A stretch of 64,000 nt of DNA. It comes from Fibrobacter sp. UWB10 (GTDB lineage Bacteria; Fibrobacterota; Fibrobacteria; Fibrobacterales; Fibrobacteraceae). The stretch spans positions 124,001 to 188,000 of the forward strand of contig NZ_FXUE01000004.1 in the NCBI RefSeq assembly GCF_900182935.1. The letters are read 5' to 3'. The first letter of the stretch is position 1. Every line of letters starts with the position of its first letter. This document shows, piece by piece, positions 42,385-49,440 of the stretch. The translations under genes were made by a program, and so were the position numbers. The notes below the pieces were generated by a model. That model had not been told where the DNA came from. It did no database searches and worked only from the letters and a program-made list of their open reading frames with translations.

Positions 42385-43134
42385 TTATTCGCTAAATGTA
42401 AATGGAATTGTGACGGTTGTGTTGCCGGATTTCACTTTGTTGAACTTCCAGCGGCTTACATCGGCCTTGACCTCATCGTCAAATGCGCTGTAACCGGTTG
42501 TAGAATTGGCGACGGAGATGCTGATGATTTCGCCACCCGAAGCGATTGTGAATTTTAAGGAAACTTTACCCTGGAAACCAGGTTTCTTCTTTAGGAATTT
42601 GTTGTAAACGTGACGTAAACCTGGAGTACGCTGACGTACAACTTTCATGATGTCTGCAGCGGAACGGATTTCGGCGCCGTCGCTTATGTCGATATCTCTT
42701 TCAGACGGTGTCCTGATGGAACCTTTGGCTTTAGTGGCGATTCCGCCACCGCCGCCACCAAGTAAACCGGCAAGACCGTCACCAGTTCCATACGAATCAT
42801 TTCTGCGCGAATTCGTGTATTCTGAGTCGCACAGGTCTACTGCCGTCGAAACAAAGTCGACAAATTCAGGATGGTCTATGTTATTGTACAAATCTTTGTT
42901 GATATACAGGAATTCCGCTTCGCTGTATTCGTGTTGAAGCTTTTCCAAGACGCATTTGCATATCCACTTGTTTGCGTTTTGAGAACAATCCTCTACGAAA
43001 TATTCCCTTGTGTCCCAGGAATAATTGTAATCCTTGGTCTTGCTTTTTTTGCCGACAAGCGATGCCGCGCCTGCAGCCTGTGCAGATATGGACGTGGCGA
43101 CTAAGCCGAACAGTATGAATTTCAAATATTTCAT
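42385..43134 (-). CDS. Exported protein with AgmX/PglI (TonB-like) C-terminal domain
   Basis: A 249-aa protein; ATG 43134 follows AGGAAATTGACC and starts the signal peptide KFILFGLVATSISAQAAG. Residues about 20-100 are Cys-containing (DCSQNANKWICKCVLEKL), and a Gly-rich linker (GLAGLLGGGGGG) follows. The last 85 residues match the AgmX/PglI C-terminal, TonB-like domain: RQRTPGLRHVYNKFLKKKPG, FQGKVSLKFTIASGGEIISI, SAFDDEVKADVSRWKF. In related bacteria such domains sit in cell-envelope proteins of gliding or adventurous motility. It is the first gene of the three-gene minus-strand operon. Confidence 0.75.
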   Translation of the reverse strand: MKYLKFILFGLVATSISAQAAGAASLVGKKSKTKDYNYSWDTREYFVEDCSQNANKWICKCVLEKLQHEYSEAEFLYINKDLYNNIDHPEFVDFVSTAVDLCDSEYTNSRRNDSYGTGDGLAGLLGGGGGGIATKAKGSIRTPSERDIDISDGAEIRSAADIMKVVRQRTPGLRHVYNKFLKKKPGFQGKVSLKFTIASGGEIISISVANSTTGYSAFDDEVKADVSRWKFNKVKSGNTTVTIPFTFSE

Positions 43135-43398
43135 GGTCAATTTCCTATATATTGTAAAAATAATATAATTTGGTAGACAAAAAATGACATTTTAGCGTGT
43201 CTATATTTGGGCGTGACGTAAAACACACGATGAATAAGGAAAGGAACTTGATTCTTGACGGTCGGTGGTGGGGGAGTCGTCCCCCTGGTTTGTATAAAGT
43301 TTTCTTATATTTTTGCATGTCTTTTGTTTATATGGCCGGTGATGTTTTTTCTGAGGCTGATTTTTATATAGGTTTCAAAATGGAAAAATGTTCACATA

Positions 43399-44106
43399 AT
43401 GGTTTACGGCTATATACGCGTGAGTACCGACCGGCAAACGGTCGAAAATCAGCGCTTTGAAATAAGTCGGTTTGCGCAACAACAGAACCTGCAAATAGAC
43501 GGCTGGATTGAAGAAACGATCAGCGGTGCAAAGAATTACACTAAACGAGGACTCGGACGTCTTCTGAAAAAAGTGCGGAAGGGTGATTTGATTATCTGTG
43601 CCGAACTTTCACGCCTCGGACGCAGCTTGTTCATGATTATGGAAATTTTGAATATCTGCATGAACAAGGAATGCCGCGTATGGACAATTAAAGATGGTTA
43701 CCGCCTTGGAGACGACATTCAAAGTAAAGTTCTTGCGTTTGCATTTGGCCTTTCTGCTGAGATTGAGCGAAATTTGATAAGTCAGCGCACCAAAGAGGCT
43801 CTTGCTCGCAAAAAGGCGGAAGGGGTAATCCTTGGGCGCCCCAAAGGAAAATCACCTATTCCAAATCAGCAATGCGAAAAGAATCGCGATTGGATTCGCG
43901 AAATGATCTCTCGTGGCATGCCTAAGAGTGACATTGCCAAGAACCTGCACGTTGCACGCGGAACGCTTTACAGATTTCTTTCTAGTGCCGCGACAACTTC
44001 AACATCGGCCGGCAACCAATTGACAGAATGCAGCTCTGTCGTTTTCAACCATTTGGCGGCTTCATGTTCCAACAGGGTTAATTCTCCACCGATAACGGAA
44101 CAATAA
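43399..44106 (+). CDS. Serine recombinase (resolvase/invertase family)
   Basis: A 235-aa site-specific recombinase. The catalytic domain (1-140) has the nucleophile Ser9 in YIRVSTDRQ, then ELSRLGRSLFMIM and FGLSAEIERNLISQRTKEAL; the hinge carries GVILGRPKGK, and the C-terminal HTH is MPKSDIAKNLHVARGTLYRF. This is the Pin/Hin-like DNA invertase type. The normal product should end soon after residue 195; here the last 45 residues are read from the antisense of the NUDIX gene, overlapping it by 139 nt. This suggests that the original 3' end was lost by insertion or deletion. Target inversion sites were not identified. Confidence 0.88.
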   Translation: MVYGYIRVSTDRQTVENQRFEISRFAQQQNLQIDGWIEETISGAKNYTKRGLGRLLKKVRKGDLIICAELSRLGRSLFMIMEILNICMNKECRVWTIKDGYRLGDDIQSKVLAFAFGLSAEIERNLISQRTKEALARKKAEGVILGRPKGKSPIPNQQCEKNRDWIREMISRGMPKSDIAKNLHVARGTLYRFLSSAATTSTSAGNQLTECSSVVFNHLAASCSNRVNSPPITEQ

Positions 44107-44354
44107 AAGCAATGCATTGTCAAATGGAAAGTGGGGTAGTCATAGTCAACGGTGCAGAGAAAATCGCCGACGTTTACATCGATAGCGAGTTCTTCTTTCA
44201 ATTCGCGAGCGAGCGCTTGTTGCGGAGTTTCGCCAGGTTCCATCTTGCCGCCGGGAAATTCCCAACCGTCTTTGAATTCACCATAGCCTCGCTGAGTTGC
44301 GAAAATTTTGTCACCGTCTTTGATAATGCCTGCTACTACTTCGATGTGTTTCAT
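43968..44354 (-). CDS. NUDIX hydrolase (MutT-like nucleoside triphosphate pyrophosphatase)
   Basis: A 128-aa protein. The Nudix box is complete: GGKMEPGETPQQALARELKE followed by EL, fitting GX5EX7REUXEEXGU. The N-terminus MKHIEVVAGIIKDGDKIFAT is typical of the small MutT/CTP-pyrophosphohydrolase group that hydrolyses oxidised or non-canonical nucleotides. It starts 2 nt after the stop of the large helicase gene on the same strand, so the two are one operon. This NUDIX-helicase pairing is common in other bacteria. Its 3' end is overlapped by the convergent recombinase gene. Confidence 0.9.
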   Translation of the reverse strand: MKHIEVVAGIIKDGDKIFATQRGYGEFKDGWEFPGGKMEPGETPQQALARELKEELAIDVNVGDFLCTVDYDYPTFHLTMHCFYCSVIGGELTLLEHEAAKWLKTTELHSVNWLPADVEVVAALERNL

Positions 44355-44355
44355 G

Positions 44356-47256
44356 TTATCCTACTAAATAATCATAAATGTCCTGACGCACAGGTGTTTC
44401 TAGGGTATAGATAAACTTAACATAAGACTGATCTTTTCCGAGATCCTTGTTGAATTTTTTGAACTCTATAGGTTCCGACGATGTATGTAATCGTCCCAAA
44501 TAATAAAATTCCTTAGATGTTTTATCATCTTTGTTTTTTCGAACAAACAGGTCTATTTTTATACCAATTCTATCGGAATTCTGAATAGAAATGACATCTT
44601 TAGATGTTTTCTTTCGATTTACTTTAGAAATCCATTCTAAGGTCTTCTCGTCAATAAAACCGTCTTCGTAGCGAATCGATTCTTTAACGTTATCTCCTTT
44701 TTCATAATTGACAAAAATCGGAATTGTGTTTGTGTTTTTATCGTGCTTATAACCACCTATATTTTGGCTTACTTCATTTTTTTCCCAATCCAAAAGACGA
44801 CACACATCTTCGTAAGTGTATTTTTCGTAAAGGCAGAATGAAGTGTCCTTGTAGCGATGACCAAAATATTTTTTGTTGCGGAATAGACCGAACTTTACGA
44901 CTTCCGTCATTTGTCGCCGGAACTCATTATTGTCAAGTAGTTCATTGAACTTTGAGGAAATGCAAAAGTCGTTTCCATCGTTTTCGATGAATGTAACGTC
45001 AGCATAAGTGTCTTTAGCAGCGCCTGACGCAAATTGACCGGTTAAAATATTTTCAACATTCTTTCGAGTTTTTTCGTTGACGCTAATGCCGAAATCGTTT
45101 TGCATTTTACTCATCACCCGGGACATGACATTCCCGTTATTTTCACCTAACAGCTCATCAAGAATCAGAAGTTCGTGCAATCGCTTGCCATTTGCAAATT
45201 TCGTTGAGACATATTCCAGGTACTTTTCTTCGATGGTACTGAAATCAACTTTGTATTCGTCCTTCTCGACTTTCTTCAGAAATTTATGATACGAACCTAA
45301 AGATGCATTTTCAAAAATACGCATGACGTCGATTTCGCCGTATTCTTCATAATCCATTAAACTTGGAATTCTGCCCAATTTATATTTCAGGTTTTTATAG
45401 CATTCCTTGATTAGCTTCATCTCGCTGAAATTGGCGGAATCGATGGATTCATAAATCCGCTTGCGAGCAATTTCATCAAAGTGGATAGTGGAAGCTCCTT
45501 CTAGAGCTTTTACGCCTTGACGAACATATCGCCGGATGTTGTCCTTATTGTATGTTCGGTCGCCAGAAAGGGCAATAGGAATCATGTAGTTATTGCTGTA
45601 ATTCCCGATAAAATCGAGAATCATCACGAATTCTTTGTCTTCTGCCTTACGTAATCCGCGCCCTAGTTGCTGCACAAAGATGATGGGTGATTCTGTTGGG
45701 CGAAGCATCAAAATCTGATTCACTTGCGGAATGTCGATGCCTTCGTTGAAGATGTCTACCGTGAAAATGTAATCGAGACCGTTGTCGCGATTATCGTTTT
45801 CCAATTGCTTTACGGCTTGTTCTCTCGCCTCTTGGGAATCGGCTCCCGACAAAGCAATTGTTTTATATCCTCGCTTGTTGAACTTTTGGGAAAGTTCCTT
45901 TGATTCTTCTAGCGAACTACAAAAAGCAAGACCTTTTACGCGATTTCCGCTGTGACCGAAATATTCTGCTTTTTCAATAATGTAATTGACGCGCTCGTCA
46001 CAGACGAGTTTTGCGAAATCTCTCTTTTCTTTCTCTTCTCCATCGACAAAGATGTCCGTTATGCCGTAATAATGGAATGGACAAAGAAGGTTGAGCCGCA
46101 TGGCTTCTTGCAAGCGGATTTCGTGGGCGATGTTGTGATCAAAAGCGGCGTAGACGTCAAATTTGTCGCTACGGTCAGGCGAGGCTGTCATGCCAATCCA
46201 CAAATCGGGATTAAAATACGCCATCATTTTTTGATAACTTTCAGCACCTACGCGATGTGCTTCATCAACAACGATAAGCTGAAATTCGTCTTTTGCAAAA
46301 TCGTTAAAATGGGTTGCCATGGTTTGCATAGTCGCAAAGACGAAATCACGGTCTGTTTCCTGTGATGAGCCGGAGTACAAACCGAAGGTTTTTGTATCTC
46401 CAAATACGTTCTTGAAAGATTCTATGGCATTGCGCAAGATTTGTTCACGGTGAACAAGAAAAAGAGCCCGTTTAGGGTTGATTTCTCTCATTGCGAAAGC
46501 GGCTGCGTATGTTTTACCCGTTCCTGTGGCTGAAATTAGCAGCGCTTTGTGTTCGCCCATGGCGCGGATTTCGTTCAGCTTTTGAATAAATTCCAATTGC
46601 ATGGAATTTGGTTCAAGTAAAATCTGCTCAAGTGAGACCGTTTTCGATTCGTTGATGGCTGCTTCTTTTTCTAGGGCTATTTTTTGTCGCTGGAGTTCCC
46701 GACGAATTCGCTTTTGCTCGATATAAATCTGAGCGTATTCGTTAAGGACTGTATCTGAAGCAGAGAATGCGTTCGGACTATTCCAAAGTTCGTTGAAGTC
46801 GTTGATGACATTCTTGCATAAAGCTTCGTCTTCTTCAACAGAATAGCAGGTGTTCCATTCTTTATTAATAGCAAGGGCGTTCCCAGTAAGGTTCGAGCTG
46901 CCAATAGTGACGCTGACAACCCTATTTTTGAAAAAGAGATAACCCTTGGTGTGGAATCCTCGTATATTTTTGTCGCAACGAAGAATTTTTAATTCGATAT
47001 TTGAATATTTCGAAAGTGCCCTGAGGGCTGATGGCTCGGTAAATGTTAGATAATCCGTTGTGAGAATTTTTCCGGGAACATTTCTTTTTTCTAGCTCTAG
47101 CAAAGTTTGCTTTAATGGTGCCAATCCACTACGTGAAATAAACGCCACGCTAATAATGAATTTATCGCATTTTGATAATTCGTTGTCAAGAAACGCCTGC
47201 ATGGTGTTTCCAGGAGCGTTTGAAATAAATAGCGGATTTGATGAAGAAATTTCCAT
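44356..47256 (-). CDS. PLD-like nuclease, DEAD/DEAH helicase and DUF3427 protein
   Basis: A 966-aa protein. About 1-190 is a phospholipase D-like domain with the motif FHTKGYLFFKN and SVTIGSSNLTGNAL. The superfamily 2 helicase core (about 230-600) has Walker A ISATGTGKTYAAAFA, box II IVVDEAHRVG, motif III GMTASPDRSD, motif V FNEGIDIPQ and motif VI FVQQLGRGLRKAE. The last part, about 620-966, is DUF3427-like (FCLYEKYTYEDVCRLLDWEK). Proteins of this build occur in defence islands and are thought to process foreign DNA. The initiator (ATG 47256) has no good Shine-Dalgarno. It is co-transcribed with the NUDIX gene. Confidence 0.9.
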   Translation of the reverse strand: MEISSSNPLFISNAPGNTMQAFLDNELSKCDKFIISVAFISRSGLAPLKQTLLELEKRNVPGKILTTDYLTFTEPSALRALSKYSNIELKILRCDKNIRGFHTKGYLFFKNRVVSVTIGSSNLTGNALAINKEWNTCYSVEEDEALCKNVINDFNELWNSPNAFSASDTVLNEYAQIYIEQKRIRRELQRQKIALEKEAAINESKTVSLEQILLEPNSMQLEFIQKLNEIRAMGEHKALLISATGTGKTYAAAFAMREINPKRALFLVHREQILRNAIESFKNVFGDTKTFGLYSGSSQETDRDFVFATMQTMATHFNDFAKDEFQLIVVDEAHRVGAESYQKMMAYFNPDLWIGMTASPDRSDKFDVYAAFDHNIAHEIRLQEAMRLNLLCPFHYYGITDIFVDGEEKEKRDFAKLVCDERVNYIIEKAEYFGHSGNRVKGLAFCSSLEESKELSQKFNKRGYKTIALSGADSQEAREQAVKQLENDNRDNGLDYIFTVDIFNEGIDIPQVNQILMLRPTESPIIFVQQLGRGLRKAEDKEFVMILDFIGNYSNNYMIPIALSGDRTYNKDNIRRYVRQGVKALEGASTIHFDEIARKRIYESIDSANFSEMKLIKECYKNLKYKLGRIPSLMDYEEYGEIDVMRIFENASLGSYHKFLKKVEKDEYKVDFSTIEEKYLEYVSTKFANGKRLHELLILDELLGENNGNVMSRVMSKMQNDFGISVNEKTRKNVENILTGQFASGAAKDTYADVTFIENDGNDFCISSKFNELLDNNEFRRQMTEVVKFGLFRNKKYFGHRYKDTSFCLYEKYTYEDVCRLLDWEKNEVSQNIGGYKHDKNTNTIPIFVNYEKGDNVKESIRYEDGFIDEKTLEWISKVNRKKTSKDVISIQNSDRIGIKIDLFVRKNKDDKTSKEFYYLGRLHTSSEPIEFKKFNKDLGKDQSYVKFIYTLETPVRQDIYDYLVG

Positions 47257-47329
47257 GAAAATGTATTGGGAAAACGTTCGTTTAAACGGAACACTTGCGA
47301 AAAAAATCGCAGAAAAAAAATGAAATCAG

Positions 47330-47384
47330 TTGACAAGAAAAATTTCTTTGGCTATATTACGTAGTGCACATGCGTGCATTCTAC
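47330..47384 (+). promoter_or_regulatory. Consensus promoter and palindrome for the GNAT gene
   Basis: TTGACA (47330-47335), 17 nt, then TATATT (47353-47358). Around the expected start of transcription lies TGCAC-ATGC-GTGCA (47365-47378) with outer GTAG/CTAC arms, a candidate operator or 5' hairpin. Confidence 0.7.
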
Positions 47385-47439
47385 ATTTTTCAACTTAACG
47401 CCTCGCAGTTTTTGCTTGTCCGCGAGGAAGGAGATAAAG

Positions 47440-47997
47440 ATGAATAATCTTGTGAACATCGGTTGCGTCGGTATTTGGCTCGATGAAATAGTGCCCTGCC
47501 TTGAAGATTCAAGTACTGGAGAAATTAAGGAAACCGTCGTCTTTAAAATCGAAAGCCGTTCTTTCCTAAAGAAATTCACCAAGAAAAATGGATGGGAAAT
47601 CAACTGGATCGAAATGCCACAAGACACGGAAGTCTACGCATTGGCGCTAAAGGAAAATAACGAAATTCAGGGACTTGTTGGCGTCAAAAATATGCCTGAT
47701 AGTAAGGCTGTCTATTTGCACTGGGCCTGCTGTGCTCCCCAAAACAACAAGCATGCGTTTGGAACACAGAAATACAAGGGTGTCGGAGGGCACCTGTTTG
47801 CCATTGCAATAGATAAATCAATACAATGGGGGTACGACGGCGTTATTTACGGATATGCCCTTAACAAAACTCTGTTAATTCACTATATTGAACGAATGGG
47901 ATGCTCGCATATAGGGATTCTTCATCCGTATCATTTTATGCTGGGTCCTCTCAATGCAAGGAAATTACTGGAGACCTACACCTATGAATGGAATTAA
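47440..47997 (+). CDS. GNAT-like acetyltransferase
   Basis: A 185-aa protein; AAGGAG precedes ATG 47440. A GNAT-like fold is suggested by VYALALKENNEIQGLVGVK, VYLHWACCAPQNNKH, and the acceptor region YKGVGGHLFAIAIDKSIQWG, which resembles the acetyl-CoA loop (x-G-x-G), followed by YALNKTLLIHYIERMG. It overlaps a 62-aa gene by 14 nt. A toxin role is possible, as in GNAT toxin-antitoxin pairs, but here the presumed toxin comes first. Function inferred from fold only. Confidence 0.65.
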   Translation: MNNLVNIGCVGIWLDEIVPCLEDSSTGEIKETVVFKIESRSFLKKFTKKNGWEINWIEMPQDTEVYALALKENNEIQGLVGVKNMPDSKAVYLHWACCAPQNNKHAFGTQKYKGVGGHLFAIAIDKSIQWGYDGVIYGYALNKTLLIHYIERMGCSHIGILHPYHFMLGPLNARKLLETYTYEWN

Positions 47998-48172
47998 AAA
48001 AAATGCCGACATCTTGGCGGATATCAGAATTCCATTTTCTGCGGTTCCGAATCCGTACAAAGACCCGCCACCATGTAAGCTGAACCTTTTGGAATTAGCC
48101 AAATATGCGGATTCTGCGGGAAAAGATATTAGCGAGCTAACCCCTGAGGAAATCGCTATGTTTAGGATTTGA
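47984..48172 (+). CDS. 62-aa protein overlapping the GNAT gene (possible partner)
   Basis: ATG 47984 lies inside the GNAT 3' end, with CTGGAG upstream. The product begins MNGIKKNADILADIRIPFSA, then NPYKDPPPCKLNLLELAKYA, and ends DISELTPEEIAMFRI. The last part resembles the short helical ends of small antitoxin or adaptor proteins. Overlap of 14 nt with the GNAT gene implies translational coupling. A hairpin terminator follows. Not recognised with certainty. Confidence 0.6.
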   Translation: MNGIKKNADILADIRIPFSAVPNPYKDPPPCKLNLLELAKYADSAGKDISELTPEEIAMFRI

Positions 48173-48199
48173 TCTTCCAGAGAGTGTCTTTTTTTTCGA

Positions 48200-48229
48200 G
48201 AAACCGGTCCAAAGGGGCCGGTTTTTTGC
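48200..48229 (+). terminator. Rho-independent terminator
   Basis: AACCGG (48202-48207) pairs with CCGGTT (48218-48223), then TTTTTT. It ends the GNAT/62-aa pair. Confidence 0.85.
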
Positions 48230-48311
48230 TATTCGCGTCAAAATAGGCTGAATGTCATTTTTTTACGCTCGAATTTGATTATTTTTGTGTTCAAAGAAAA
48301 GGAACGTTTAA

Positions 48312-49439
48312 ATGGGACAGAGAAAGCCCGAATTTACTTTTATTGATTTATTTGCTGGTATTGGTGGATTTCACACGGCAATGCATTCCGTTGGTGGAAA
48401 ATGCGTTTTTGCAAGTGAATGGGATAAAAATGCTCGAATAACTTACGAAGAAAATTACAAGGCGATTGAGCCGGACCTTTTTGAAAAAGATGAGGATGGG
48501 GAATATAAGTTTTTCAATGCAGACATAAACGATGTTGAGTTAGACAAAGTTCCAGATTTTGATGTCCTTTGCGGAGGCTTCCCTTGCCAGGCCTTTTCAA
48601 TTGCCGGAAAACGCAAAGGTTTTGAAGATACTCGAGGAACACTTTTTTTTAATATCGCAGCAATTGTTAATCATAAAATAAAAATTGGAAAAAAGCCTAA
48701 GGTTCTTTTCCTTGAGAACGTTAAAGGTCTAAAAAATCATGACCATGGAAAAACGCTCGAAACGTTATTGCGTGTATTGAAAGAAGATTTGGAATATGAA
48801 GTCAAAACAATGGTCTTGAATGCCAAATATTTTGGCGTACCGCAAAATAGAGAAAGGTTGTTCTTTATTTGTTGGGATAAGGAACAGTGCGTGGCTGAAG
48901 ACTTTAAATTTCCCCTTGGCCTTGATAAGAATTTGAAATCAATATTTGAAAAAGATCAATTGCAAAATGTTATTTCAACGAAGGTTTCTGACATTCTTGA
49001 ACCGGACTCGTCTATTCCGGAAAAAATGACGATCAGCGACAAGATGTGGATTGGTCATCAATTACGCAAAGAACGTAATAGGGCGAACGGGAAAGGATTT
49101 GGGTATTCTTTGTTCAAAGAAGATGCCTCCTATTGTAGCACCATTTCCGCACGTTATTGGAAAGACGGCAGTGAAATTCTGATTGATCAGTCAAAGAAGA
49201 AAAAAAATCCTCGTAAACTAACTCCTGTTGAAGCTGGTCGTTTGCAAGGGTATAAGATTGTCGGCAATGGTTGGAAGGATCCGCAAGCGGCAAACAACCA
49301 AAACAACAAGAATAAGTTGCCAACTATGAGAATTGTGGTGTCAAATAAAGAGGCTTATCATCAATTCGGCAATAGCGTTGCTGTTCCTGTGATTAGAACC
49401 TTGGCGAAAGAAATTAAGAAACAACTATTGGAGGTGTGA
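48312..49439 (+). CDS. DNA cytosine-5 methyltransferase
   Basis: A 375-aa C5-MTase with all main motifs: I FIDLFAGIGGFHTAM, IV GGFPCQAFSIAGKRKG (catalytic Cys), VI LFLENVKGL, VIII PQNRERLFFI, X QFGNSVAVPVIRTLA, and a target-recognition region at about 230-300 (WIGHQLRKERNR). It should protect host DNA against the nuclease encoded two genes downstream. The start ATG 48312 follows AAAGGAACG. The next gene begins 1 nt after the stop. Recognition sequence is unknown; the resemblance to the LlaJI system suggests an asymmetric GACGC-like site, but this is inference. Confidence 0.92.
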   Translation: MGQRKPEFTFIDLFAGIGGFHTAMHSVGGKCVFASEWDKNARITYEENYKAIEPDLFEKDEDGEYKFFNADINDVELDKVPDFDVLCGGFPCQAFSIAGKRKGFEDTRGTLFFNIAAIVNHKIKIGKKPKVLFLENVKGLKNHDHGKTLETLLRVLKEDLEYEVKTMVLNAKYFGVPQNRERLFFICWDKEQCVAEDFKFPLGLDKNLKSIFEKDQLQNVISTKVSDILEPDSSIPEKMTISDKMWIGHQLRKERNRANGKGFGYSLFKEDASYCSTISARYWKDGSEILIDQSKKKKNPRKLTPVEAGRLQGYKIVGNGWKDPQAANNQNNKNKLPTMRIVVSNKEAYHQFGNSVAVPVIRTLAKEIKKQLLEV

Positions 49440-49440
49440 T

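Noticed and set aside
43197-43460. Short plus-strand frame just before the serine recombinase
   Set aside because: It overlaps the recombinase start, crosses a strong hairpin, has no ribosome binding site and no recognisable family.
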